Assembly: GCF_002575655.3 (NCBI RefSeq)
Contig: NC_053038.3
Span: forward strand, 147,638,885 to 147,702,884
Length of the DNA: 64,000 nucleotides
DNA from: Aegilops tauschii subsp. strangulata
Taxonomy: Eukaryota; Streptophyta; Magnoliopsida; Poales; Poaceae
Direction of reading: 5' to 3'
Shown here: positions 20,742 to 30,478 of the stretch, one piece after another
How positions within the stretch are numbered: position 1 is the stretch's first letter
Layout: every line of letters begins with the position of its first letter
The notes under the pieces: generated by a model
The model's input: only the letters and a program-made list of their open reading frames with translations
Told to the model about the DNA's origin: nothing
Database searches by the model: none
Position numbers and translations under genes: made by a program

Positions 20742-21455
20742 CTAGTGGTCCACGCGAGGCCGGTCGCGCCACTCCTGACGGGGGCCGCGGTCGTCCCAGT
20801 GTCCTCGTCTTTGTCCTCCTCCTCGGCCGTAGCCCCGGTCGTTGCGCTCGGGGCGTCGACCGAAGCGTCCATCTCGAATGGCCCTGAGCTCTTGGCAGTC
20901 AATGGTGTTTTGGCTGTGGACATTGTGGAAGGCGCAGAACGGACGGCTGCACTTGGACGACTCGGGGTGGTCCCGGCCGCACTTCGTGTCCGGCTCCGCC
21001 GCGAGCACGGCTACTCCCTAGCGCTTCACGTCCTTGGCCTTGGCTTTCTTCTCTTCTGGGCTGACAGCTGGGAGGTCGAGGAGGGAGAGGCGCCCCTCCT
21101 CAGCTCTTGTGCACTTGGTCGCAATGTTAAACATCCCGAGAGCCGTGCATTGGTCCTCGTGGATGGTGAGCTCCTCCTTCATCTTGACGTCGCAGACACC
21201 ATCAGAGAACACTGAAATGATGGCCTTATCCGTCACCTTGGGAATCTTGAGGTGAACGCTGTTGAAGCACTGGAAGTACTTCTGTAGGGTCTCTCCGGGC
21301 TGCTGTTTGATGCGGCGCCGGTCACCCGCGGCCGGCGGGCGGTCGCGAGTGCCCTGGAAGTTGGCGACGAAGCGGTCGCGCATCTCACCCCAGGAGGAGA
21401 TTGACCCCGGGGGAAAATTCAGGAGCCATGAGCGAGCACCATCCTTGAGAGCCAT
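20742..21455 (-). pseudogene. gag core and Cys/His knuckle of element G
   Basis: From 21455 down: 'MALKDGARSWLLNFPPGSIS', 'MRDRFVANFQGT' and 'RIKQQPGETLQKYFQCFNSV' form the Retrotrans_gag-type core, followed by an acidic/basic linker ending 'EEKKAKAKDVKR'. In another frame (21008-20742) lies a Cys-His motif 'CAFHNVHSQNTIDC' (CX2HX2HX6C) and an Arg/Gly-rich tail. The frame change between the two parts shows decay. Gag would form the virus-like particle in the cytoplasm. Confidence 0.75.
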
Positions 21456-22291
21456 GGGAACCAGTTCGCCATGACTTTCTCGTCGCTGTTGGCCGCCTCG
21501 ATGCTCAGCTCATAGAGCTGCAAGAACTCGGCAGGGTCGTGGGTGCCGTCGTAGGGCGGAGGCAGGTCTAGCTTGAACTTGCCTGGCCAAACGACGCTAT
21601 GCAGCTCTGGAGTGAAGGCACGGCAGCCTGCTGTGGTCACCGGGGCCCGTAGCGGGGGCAGAGCTTGATCTTGATGCCCACACATCGCTGCCGCAGGCGG
21701 CACGCGGTCTTGACATGGTGGCGCCAGGAGTGCAGGAGCGTTTTCTTGCGGTCGGGGAACTTCTTGGCAGCTTCCTTCATGCGCGGGCACCCGGCGTGGC
21801 AGGTTGCGCCGAGGGGCCGCGCGTCTTGGTGCCAGGACGCCGTCTTGGTGCGGAGGTGGCGGAGGCGCTCCATGAGCTATGTCGCCCGCATCTGGGGGAT
21901 GGCGAGGCAGCGAGAGAGATGGTGCGGGGGAGCCCCCAGTGGCACTGACAAGCTCGGCGATGCGGTCCAGCCAGTCCTCGTAGAGGTCGTCGACCGGGCG
22001 GTAGTGCAGGAGCTCGCCTGCCATGAGCAGCGCGGCCTGCGCGTCCGTGGGTGCGCGACGAGCGTGGGATGATGAGCCGGCCGGAGTCAGCGACGGGGTG
22101 GCAGTGCGGCCGTCCTGTCGCATAGAGGGGTGCAGCGATGATGCTTGTTGCTCATTTCCCGCTGGGCCGATGGCGGCGTTGGCGGCGGTTGATGGAGAAC
22201 AATGGGGAGGCCCGCCGACAGGAGCTGTCTAAGCGACACGGGCGGCGAGGGTGGCCCGGCGCTCGGCGCGGGCTAGGCGTGCGTCCGCCAT
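21419..22291 (-). pseudogene. gag N-terminal region of element G
   Basis: The likely start ATG is at 22291-22289 (reads MADARLARAERR); a TAG at codon 21 (plus positions 22229-22231) interrupts it. A second frame from 22123 carries 'ADAQAALLMAGELL' type helices, 'RPVDDLYEDWLDRIAELVSA' and 'LPPPYDGTHDPAEFLQLYEL', then shifts frame near 21455 into the gag core. Element E has the homologous region at 57627-58218. Confidence 0.7.
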
Positions 22292-22343
22292 GGACGTGGT
22301 CGAGCAGCGGAGCGTGGATCGACAGAAGAAAAGCTTCAGCGCA

Positions 22344-22361
22344 CCCCTACCTGGCGCGCCA
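22344..22361 (-). other. Primer-binding region of element G
   Basis: On the minus strand TGGCGCGCCAGGTAGGGG starts two bases after the 5' LTR. The same motif follows the LTR of element E (57557). I cannot assign the tRNA with certainty. Confidence 0.6.
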
Positions 22362-22363
22362 AA

Positions 22364-23221
22364 TGTCGGATTGCGGGTTCCGGCAAAACCCTTGAGGTAT
22401 GAAGATCTCTCCCCCCTAGGTCACACTCTCGCCCCCGAACCCAAGGAACAAGGGACACAGGAGTTTATACTGGTTCGGGCCACCGATGTGGTGTAATACC
22501 CTACTACAGTGTGGTGTGGTGGATTGCCTTGTCGGCTGAGGATGAACAAGTACAAGGGAAGAACAACCTCCTGAGGAGAGGTATTCTTGAGCTCGGTGAG
22601 CTTGTGCGTGTGAGGATGGAATGAATCCGATCTAAGATCAGTTGCCTCCTACGGTGGTGGCTAGTCCTATTTATAGAGGCCCTGGTCCTCTTCCCAAATA
22701 TTAGGCGGGAAGGGATCCCACAACGGCCGATTCGAAGGGGGCGGCTAGTACAAGCTATCCTGACAAAAGGTAGTCTTCGCCTGCCAAAGGCTCTGGTGGT
22801 GACGCCGTCGTGTGATCCGTGGTGACCTCCGTCCTGCTGTCTTGCTGGTCTTGGTCTCGTTGCACCGATATGGAAACCTTTGCCTCATGCCTCGTGACTC
22901 CTCGCCTGCGCTTGGCCCTTTAGCACCAAAGAGGCAACCGGTACTCTGCGCCCGCTGGCGCCCGCCTGGCCTTGATCGTCATGGCTCACGTCACGGAAAC
23001 CTCACGAGGTGCCCCTTGCATAGATCTCTCCGCTCCTCGGGAGCCAGCCTAGGGAAGCCGCCCGTAAGGAGGCCTTGTGTCGTCCGCCTCGCGAGGCTTG
23101 GCCCCTCACGAGGGTCTTGAGTGATTGTTGATGAAGATGGGCCGTACGAGGCCATTAGTGGAGCCACGCCGTGGGCCACACGCAAGCAAGTCTGGGGACC
23201 CCCGTTCCCCGAACGCCGACA
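22364..23221 (-). repeat. Element G 5' LTR, complete
   Basis: 858 bp, TGTCGGATTG...GAACGCCGACA on the plus strand (inverted ends TGTCGG/CCGACA). 'ctatttatag' near 22667-22676 is a TATA-like site on either strand. Confidence 0.88.
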
Positions 23222-23679
23222 TCACTCCTGTATCGCGATGTTCTTGGGTAGGTTCTTCACCTGCAACTAGTAGTGTGACAAATGATGGAAAGTTTTTTTG
23301 AACTAGCAAGATGCCCATGCGTTGCACGGAACATCAAGATGCATTTGTATGAGTAGTTTATCTTGTTGGAGAAAAGGATGAATGAGGGAAGGCCTTATTT
23401 GCAAATGTGGAGAGGGGTGTGGGTATGTTTTTGCAAAATTGCCATAGTTTCCTTCCTATTCGTCGGATATAAATCAGACGGCCTATATTGCAGTACGGCA
23501 GGCACGCCATCATCACCAACTCTGTTTTTTATAAGAGTAGAGATAAATATAAATATAAAATAAATATAAGAGTAGAGAAGAGAGTAGAGATCGCAGGGAC
23601 ATTGGGAAAGGATCGTGGGCGCGCTGGAAAAAGCGGCCAGGAGCGTGCTAGTTTTGGTGCGCGGGCGTTTGGCGCGCTT
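23222..23679. other. Non-coding, probable small repeat
   Basis: 'gaactagcaagatgcccatg' at about 23299 and 'ataagagtagagat' near 23530-23545 resemble the two ends of a common grass repeat of a few hundred bp, whose class I cannot name. A short AT-rich 'aaatataaatataaa' run follows. Confidence 0.3.
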
Positions 23680-23686
23680 TATAAAA
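23680..23686 (+). promoter_or_regulatory. TATA box of the AP2-domain gene
   Basis: TATAAAA lies 114 bp before ATG 23794, followed by a C/T-rich leader with three diverged 'accactctctcccc' repeats. Confidence 0.6.
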
Positions 23687-23793
23687 TCCAACGCCCTCCC
23701 ACCGTTCTATGCCTTGCCACCACTCTCTCCCCGCTCTGTGCCTCGCCACCGCTCTCTCCCCACTCGTTCTCGCCTCGCCGCCGCCGCGCCACC

Positions 23794-24378
23794 ATGCCAC
23801 TGCGTCGCCGGGAAACTTGGGGATACCGCGGCGTCCGCGCGCGCCCCTCCGGCTTCTTCTCCGCCGAGATCCGGTTCCGCGGGATGCGCCTCAGCCTCGA
23901 CACTTTCGACACCGCCCACAAGGCCGCCCACGCGTACGGCGCGGCGGCGTGGTGCCTCTGGTGGCCTCATAGAACATTGAACTTCCCCAACGTGCCGACG
24001 AGGGAGCGGGCGCAGGAGCGCGCACCTCCGCCGCGGCTTATCACCAACGAGGATCCTCGTGACAACCGGAGGCGGGAGCACCGTCTCGGCATCACCGAGA
24101 TGGATGAGGAAGCCATGGCACTGTGGCGCTAACGCTTTCCGCAAGACATCATCAACGAGCGTGAGTTCTACGCACAAAGGAGGGCGGAGAGGGAGAAGAG
24201 GAGGGCGGAGCGAGCCGCCTATCGCGAGGACAAGCGTACGCGGAAAGCGGCCGCTCAATTCAACATGAGGCTAGGAGCAGCGTCGCCCTGGGACTCTGAC
24301 GACGATCAGTATCTTGACGCCTACATTGAGACATCGGAGGAGGACATCACCGAGGAGGAGTCGGACGACGAGGAGTAG
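23794..24378 (+). pseudogene. AP2/ERF-domain gene, intronless, one in-frame stop
   Basis: ATG 23794 (ACCATGCC context) opens a 194-codon frame to TAG 24376-24378, interrupted by TAA at 24130-24132 (codon 113). Residues 10-70 form an AP2 DNA-binding fold: 'WGYRGVRARPSGFFSAEIR', 'RLSLDTFDTAHKAAHAYGAA', then 'LNFPNVPT'. The YRG element and the AAxAYD-like helix are present, but the usual Asp after AY is Gly. After the stop the same frame continues without error: 'RFPQDIINEREFYAQRRAER', a highly basic helix, then an acidic tail ('EDITEEESDDEE'). Neighbouring codons suggest the lost residue was Gln (CAA to TAA). A 112-residue product would keep the DNA-binding domain but lose the acidic tail. From memory, many relatives of this gene exist in wheat. 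TATA at 23680. Confidence 0.75.
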
Positions 24379-24489
24379 TTGAACTAGCTATTTTTTATCT
24401 ATCTATGCTATATCTATGCTGAGAACTATCTATGTCTCTACTCTCTACTCTCTATCTCTACTTCTCTATCTCAGCACTCCGGGCCCGCA

Positions 24490-24562
24490 AAAACTGGCTA
24501 TTCCGGTGCTGTAAACACTTTTTTAACGCGCCGCGCGTTGCGCTTCTGTTGGAGATGCTCTA
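24490..24562. mobile_element. End of a small DNA transposon or MITE
   Basis: 'gttggagatgctcta' read in reverse is TAGAGCATCTCCAAC, a common terminus of grass DNA elements, preceded by a GC-rich 'aacgcgccgcgcgttgcgc' palindromic block. A matching left end was not found. Confidence 0.4.
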
Positions 24563-24564
24563 AC

Positions 24565-25383
24565 ATGGCAGACGAGTGCTTTAATGTTGCCCACAAGATG
24601 CGTGAGTATTACTAGTATATTTTTCTTGCCATGTTGAGATTTTAAAACCAGGAGTGCGAACATGCAGAGCGGCAATGAAGACCAAATACGGGATATTGGG
24701 GACATCTTCAAGGAGCGTGGCAAGTTAAAGAGGGGCTGCACCGAACCTGTAAAACGAGCTTTGGTAAGTAACACCCTTTCAATTACTTTCGTTTAGCCTC
24801 GTGTTCTTCGATGTGTATATGTTGTAGTTTCTGTATCTCTTAGCCTCATGTTCTTCGATGTGTAATAAGAAGAGTCTTAATCGTCCTAATGCTTTCGTTT
24901 TTAGCTTGATGTAGGAAGTGGGTGTTCTCACCTTGGAGTCTGTTTTTATTTTTTTCCTTTTGAATTCATTTCTTCGAGTCATGTTTATCTGGCTTCTACT
25001 AAATGGATCTGGGTTGCTCTGAGTATTGATCTATAAAAGATGTAACTTCATGTCAGGATGCAGTTCCTGTGAGGAGGGAAGTATGGTCAACCTCGATATC
25101 ATGTTTTCAAAATGAGGCTGGATTACACACAAGGTGCCCGTTCCCTAATGATGCTGGATTAGACACAAGGTGCAAATTCCCAGATGATGTTGGATGACAC
25201 ACAAGCCAGGTGGAGTCGTCAACTGTTCGTGTCCTCGTGGCTCTAGTAAAGGCTGAAAGAAAGCGGCCAGTAGCCCTTGAGAATGTAGCTGAGTTCCTGA
25301 AGAAGCGAAAAGAGCAATCAGATGCTCTCTTCACCCAAGCCAAAGAAGAGATGGAAGAAGCTAGCAGAGGCAGAGCAAGCTAG
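24565..25383 (+). pseudogene. Three-exon gene of unknown family, one in-frame stop
   Basis: My model: exon 1 24565-24605 (ATG, donor GA|GTATTA), exon 2 24652-24763 (acceptor ACCAG, donor TTG|GTAAGT), exon 3 25057-25383 (acceptor GTCAG, stop TAG). The phases fit at both junctions, giving 159 codons with one TGA at 25195-25197. The product is hydrophilic. Exon 2 has 'NEDQIRDIGDIFKERGKLK'. Exon 3 starts with three 12-residue repeats ('AGLHTRCPFPND', 'AGLDTRCKFPDD' and a third holding the stop) and ends in a charged helix ('LENVAEFLKKRKEQSDALF' and 'QAKEEMEEA'). In repeats 1 and 2 the stop position is TTA (Leu). A transposon end lies directly upstream, so the 5' end may be missing. I do not recognise the family. 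Confidence 0.45.
25104..25206 (+). repeat. 36 bp coding tandem repeat, about 3 units
   Basis: 'gctggattacacacaaggtg', 'gctggattagacacaaggtg' and 'gttggatgacacacaagcca' begin successive 36 bp units in exon 3 of the three-exon gene. The period is a multiple of three. Confidence 0.8.
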
Positions 25384-26434
25384 GTGTCTCCTACTATCTA
25401 AAACTGTTGTCAATATAAATTTTCCTTCATAATAGCTAGGTGCAAATGTTTATCCAGTCAGCATGCCTGTTGTGATGTCCGTGCATCTACTGATGTGGCA
25501 AAAAATAAATTTTTTTCGGGTCATGTAATAACAACAATTACTTCCCAAACAATAACAGACGAAGCATTAGACATGGTATAGTTCACACGCAAGCCCAACA
25601 TTCCAAGTTCAACTTCCACATCAAACTCATGTTCACAGATATCTGCACATTTATAGATAATGTCCAAAACCATGATTCACTTGAAAGCCAAAAAATGTGA
25701 GGAGAGTTACAAATAAAGAAAAACCTCAAGTTCCTATTACAAGTGCGAGCACAACAAGTCAAGACCATGCGTAATTAATTATATTTTGATCATTTTTTGA
25801 CTAATCGCGAATAACTTCTGGAAGTAGGTGTAATTTCTAATGCCGGCCACAGCTGGGGTCCATGATATTTTGAGCAAAACCGAGCAACACACCAGGTGTC
25901 TATGCCGGTGACGCGGTGATTGTAGCATTTGTGGGTTCAGAGCGGCGGCGGCTCTCGTGGTCTACTATTCCCCGGTGTCAGCGGTGGCTGCAAACGTGTT
26001 GGCCACCTCCGCCAGCATGCCGCGATTCCACCAACGTTTGCGTCAGATGGCGCAGCCAACCACGGTGCACTGGACGCCGTGGTCCCCTATGTGCCGGCGT
26101 GCAGCAACTGGCCAATCCTCTGCGAGCAGGCTTGGAGCATCGAGTTGATGCACCAGGGGCCAGCTTGGAGCGGCGGCTTGCTCCTCCGCTTGCCCGCCTG
26201 CAGCCTCGCCCATGGTACTGATGGCTTGGGGCAGGGAGGGAGGTCGGGCGGCGAGTTGCCTGGCTTATCGGGGCACCCAGCCGACTTTTATGCCGGAGAA
26301 CTCGTCTTCCTGCTCACCGGATGCTATGGAGAGTGTGGAGAAAATGGTGCAAGGAGGATATGGGGAGCACCGGTGTGGTGCGGTTCTTGCCAGGTGTCTG
26401 GCCTCATTTAAATAGCGAGCGGACGAGAGGAGCT
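25384..26434. other. Intergenic, no supported gene
   Basis: 25384-25900 is AT-rich and featureless. 25916-26410 is GC-rich; a minus-strand ORF from ATG 26213 to TGA 26043 (56 codons, starting MGEAAGGQAEEQAAA) could be a first exon of something, but nothing supports it further. 26430-26434 (GAGCT) flanks element D. Confidence 0.35.
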
Positions 26435-28000
26435 TGATGCAGCTCGTAGCTATGTCGGTATTTCCCCAAAGAGGAAGGATGACGCAGCACAACAATGGTA
26501 GGTATTTCCCTCAGATATGAAACCAAGGTTATCGAACCAGTAGGAGAACCATGCAACACAACATAAACAGCCCCTGCACACAGATAAGAAAATCCTCGCA
26601 ACCCGACGTGTTAAAGGGGTTGTCAATCCCTTCCGGGTAACGGCGCCTCAAGATAGGCAAACGGGCGTGAATAAAATTGTATTAGATTGATAGATCGAAC
26701 GCCAAATAAAATAAATAAGAATAAAATGCAGCAAGGTATTTTTGTATTTTTAGTTTAATAGATCTGAAAATAAATGCAAAGGAAAAGTAGATCGCAAAGG
26801 CAAATATATGAGAAAGAGACCCGGGGGTCGTAGGTTTCACTAGTGGTTCTCTCGAGAAAAATAGCAAACGGTGGGTAAATAAATTACTGTTGGGCAATTG
26901 ATAGAACTTCAAAGAATCATGACGATATCCAGGCAATGATCATTATATAGGCATCACGTCCAAGATTAGTAGACCGACTCCTACCTGCATCTACTATTTT
27001 TACTCCACACATCGACCGCTATCCAGCATGCATCTAGTGTATTAAGTTCATGGAGAAATGGAGTAATGCAATAAGAACAATGACATGATGTAGACAAGAT
27101 CTATCTATGTAGAGATAGACCCCATTGTTTTATCCTTAGTAGAAACGATACATACGTGTCGGTTGCCCTTCTGTCACTGGGATCAAGCACCGTAAGATTG
27201 AACCCACTACAAAGCACCTCTTCCCATTGCAAGATAAATAGATCAAGTTGGCCAAACAAAACCCAAATATCGGAGAAGTTATACGAGGCTATAAGCAATC
27301 ATGCATAAAAGAGATCAAAGAAACTCAAATACTTTCATGGATATAAAAAATAGATCTGGTCATAAACTCAAAGTTCATCCGATCCCAATAAACACACCGC
27401 AAAAACAGTTACATCATATGGATCTCCAAGAGATCATTGTATTGAGAATTCAGCGAGAGAGAGAGGAAGCCATCTAGCTACTAACTACGGACCCGAAGGT
27501 CTACAAAGAACTACTCATGCATCATCAAAGAGGCACCAATGGAGCTGGTGAACCCCATCTGAGATGGTGTCTAGATTGGATCTGGTGGTTCTGGACTCTG
27601 TGGCGGATGTAATTGATTTTCGTTGAATAGAGCAAAGAGGCGGTCTAGGGGGCACCCGAGGTGGGCACAACCCACCAGGGCGTGCCTGGGCCTCCTGGCG
27701 CGCCCTGGTGGGTTGTGCTCTCCTTGGAGCACCCCCCAGGCACAGCCAGGGCCCATTACGTGTCTTCTGGTCCATAAAAAATCTCCGTAAAGTTTCGTTG
27801 CATTTGGACTCCGTTTGGTATTGATTTCCTGCGATGTAAAAAACATGCAGAAAACAACAACTGGCACTTGGCACTATGTCAATAGGTTAGTACCAAAAAA
27901 AAGATATAAAATGACTATAAAATGATTATAAAACATCCCAGATTGGTAATATAACACAATGGAACAATAAAAAAATTATAGATACGTTGGAGACGTATCA
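26435..28000 (-). mobile_element. 3' LTR of gypsy-type element D
   Basis: 1,566 bp with inverted ends TGATG...GTATCA on the plus strand. On the minus strand it begins TGATACGTCTCCAACGTATC, a terminus I recall as very common in Triticeae. Its internal domain lies to the right (28001-28465 and, after the insertion of LARD A, 56606-56684). The 5' LTR is not in the window. Confidence 0.75.
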
Positions 28001-28014
28001 ACATCCCCAAGCTT
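28001..28014 (-). other. Element D polypurine tract
   Basis: On the minus strand AAGCTTGGGGATGT directly precedes the LTR. Confidence 0.65.
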
Positions 28015-28465
28015 AACTCCTACTCGTCCTCGAGTAGGTAAGTTATAAAAACAGAATTTTTGATGTGGAATGCTGCCTAACATGTCATATCATATTCTAT
28101 TCTTTGTAACGTGGAAATTTGGACTTTTATGTGATTCAAAGCAATAGTCTAGTTTTGACATGATAATTCAAATACTCAAGCATATCAACAAGAAACCATG
28201 TCTTTCAAAATTTAGCACTAAAATAAGTTATCCCTAGCCCATCATGCTCAACCATTTATCCATTCATGAAACACACTCACATATTAACTACACCAAATAC
28301 TCAAGTACGATCATATTGCCTCCTTATTGGTGCTTTCATAAGAGAAGATGGAGACTCAAATTCAAAAATAAAAATTGCATAAAGTAAAAGAAAAGTCCTT
28401 CGCAGAGGGAAGTAGGGATTTGTAGAGGTGCCAGAGCTCAAAGCGAAAAATTTAGAGATAAAAAC
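28015..28465 (-). mobile_element. Element D internal region, left piece
   Basis: AT-rich 3' untranslated part of D. A minus-strand frame near 28301-28465 ('FFALSSGTSTNPYFPLRRTF') continues across the LARD A insertion into 56606-56684, where 'FFGLEGYTSQNVF' is read. This shows that the two pieces were once joined. Confidence 0.7.
28461..28465. repeat. Target-site duplication AAAAC (left of LARD A)
   Basis: Identical to 56606-56610. Confidence 0.93.
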
Positions 28466-30411
28466 TGTCACAACCCTAGTCAGTGCTTGCATTACAGTGA
28501 TGCATCATGTTTAAATTTCCAGAAACTTGAAATGGGGATGTTCAAACCCTAGCACCAAATGAAATCCAACTAGGATCAAAATGAAATATTTTCCCAATGA
28601 ACCTGAAATGCCCTTCAAAAATGTTCATCACTTTTTTCTTGGTCTAGAACCTCTGACAAAAATGGTGCCCACTTTTCTAGGACATCATAAGGTCACCGGA
28701 TTAAATCATATGGTCTTTGCATTTGGACATTTAAATGCTATAAAATATTTTAAATGTCTAAATAATCTTAAACCAAAATGTTTCCTATTGGATATATTCT
28801 ATACAGCGGGCATGAGTAGTTTGATGATTTTGAAACTGCTTAGGCATTTTTAGAAAAGCCACAAACCTCCAGAAAGAAAAGAAAAGCAAAGTAAAAAGGG
28901 AAACTAACTTACCTGGCCACCTACCTGGCGCAGCCCACCTGGCAGCCCGTTTGGTCGGCCCAGCCCACCAGGGGCAGGGAGGTCTTCTTCCTCCCGCCAG
29001 TCGGATGCACAGCGCGTGCCCGACGCGCGCGCAGCCACCGCACGCCACCTCCTTCTTGCCGCTGAGCCCCTGGACGCGTGGACGAACACCCCGATGTCGT
29101 CCCGATCCGCCGGACCTCTCTCACTCCCCCTGCTCTCTTCATCGCCATTCCCCACCTCACCGAACGCGCCCGCCGCCACCGACGAGCACCACAGTGGCCA
29201 TTGCCTCTCCCTCGTACCCTCGATCAGTCTAGAAGCTCCGCCTCGTCGCCCTAGCCCACTCCGCCGAGCCACGCGGCACCGGACGCCCCCGAACGCCGTC
29301 ACCGCAGCCGTCTTCTACCCCAGGCACCGGAGATCGCCACCGCTGCCTCGTCGACCCCAGTGCATCCCCGAGCTCACTGACGACGCCATCCAGATCACCG
29401 TGAGCTCCTCCTTCTTCCCCCCTGTCCCCTCACTTCTGCGCGTGCTCTAGCCCTGATCCCCAACCGTCACCGAAGCTCCTCGCCGCCGGTCATGAGGCCG
29501 CCGTGGAAAGAGCTAGCAAAGCTCGCGTCCGTCCTGCTGGGCGTCAGAACCGCCTGCCCGTTCACGGCCGAACTCCGGCCGCCGCTCCACCCATCGCCGC
29601 CACTGCTACAATGCACCCCGGCACCTGCCGCTGCCTCCTTTAGATGCGCCACACCGCCAGCTCACCGTAGCCGCAAACCACACGCGAAGCGATGCTCTGT
29701 ACCACCGTCCAGAGCAACTCCGGCGAGTCCCCGCCGTTGCTGTGGTCGTCAGCGTCAACTGCTGATGTGGCGCCGGTTTAGTTAGCACTAATCACCCCCC
29801 TAAACACCCCTAGTGCCACTGCCATGTGGGCCCTATGCCTGTTTAGCTTAATTTAATTTTCTGTTTAGATTAGTTCATAATCTAGTGGGACCCACACGTC
29901 AGCATTGAGTTTGCTAACGTGGCCGTTGACCGGTCCCACCTGTCTGTGACTCGAGCCAGCACCGTGAGACTGACCAGTGGGACCCACTTGTCAGGTTTGA
30001 CCTGGACCGCCCCAGTTGACCTGCTGACGCAGTTAATCATTTTCTGGATTTATTCTTATTCAGGAAATTCCAGGAAATAGTGCTAACTTCTAAAAATAAT
30101 AGAAATTAATATGTAACTCCAAATGCAAAGTGTTATATATGAAAAATGATCAGAAAAATCCAATCAATCCATCTGTACTGGTTTCATGCATATTTAAACA
30201 AGTTAACCTGCTGTTTAGTGCAAAACATGATAAAGCACTATTTAAGATCACAAGTGAGTTTGAACTTTGAATTGGTCCAAAATGGCTCAAGCCCATCTGG
30301 TTGTAGTTGCATTAGCCCAACACACTCATATTGCCATGTCATGATCATGCATCATATTGTGCATTGCATTGATCGTGTTTCTTCTCTATTGCCGGTGTTG
30401 TCCCCTCTTAG

Positions 30412-30478
30412 TAGACGACGTTCCGACGATGAGTTCGATGACACCGATGAAGAACTATACCATCTTCAGAAGTGCTAG
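30412..30478 (+). other. Exon-like acidic block, LARD A left LTR
   Basis: 67 nt between acceptor CCTCTTAG and GC-type donor (CTAG|GCAAGC). It reads 'RRRSDDEFDDTDEELYHLQK'. The next acceptor TTTGCAG at 31686 keeps the frame open to TAG 31777-31779. Homologous blocks: 34258-34324, 41841-41907, 54458-54523. Confidence 0.35.

Larger units (their letters stand above)
16054..23221 (-). mobile_element. Gypsy retrotransposon G, degraded, one LTR truncated
   Basis: A minus-strand element: its 5' LTR is at the right (22364-23221) and its 3' LTR at the left (16054-16711). From right to left come a primer-binding region, gag, a Cys/His knuckle, protease and a reverse-transcriptase relic, then a region with a plus-strand ORF, then a G-rich polypurine tract next to the 3' LTR. 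The left LTR lacks its first ~150 bp, lost at the CACTA junction. It also lacks ~50 bp present in the right LTR and in element E. Coding regions carry frameshifts and stops. Element E (56685 onward) is the same family in the opposite orientation. Confidence 0.85.

Noticed and set aside
19567..22232. Plus-strand ORFs across element G (for example 20628-21215, 195 codons)
   Set aside because: These mirror the minus-strand gag-protease and show no motif of their own. The plus-strand ORF at 17044 is different because nothing is coded opposite it.
26043..26213. Minus-strand 56-codon ORF starting MGEAAGG
   Set aside because: Good start context but no downstream exon, no recognised domain and Ala/Gly-rich composition; left as unsupported.
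28900..29790. GC-rich ORFs on both strands, repeated at 32700-33550, 40300-41150 and 48240-49210
   Set aside because: All are the same GC-rich portion of LARD LTRs. The frames differ between copies and several start only at non-ATG codons.
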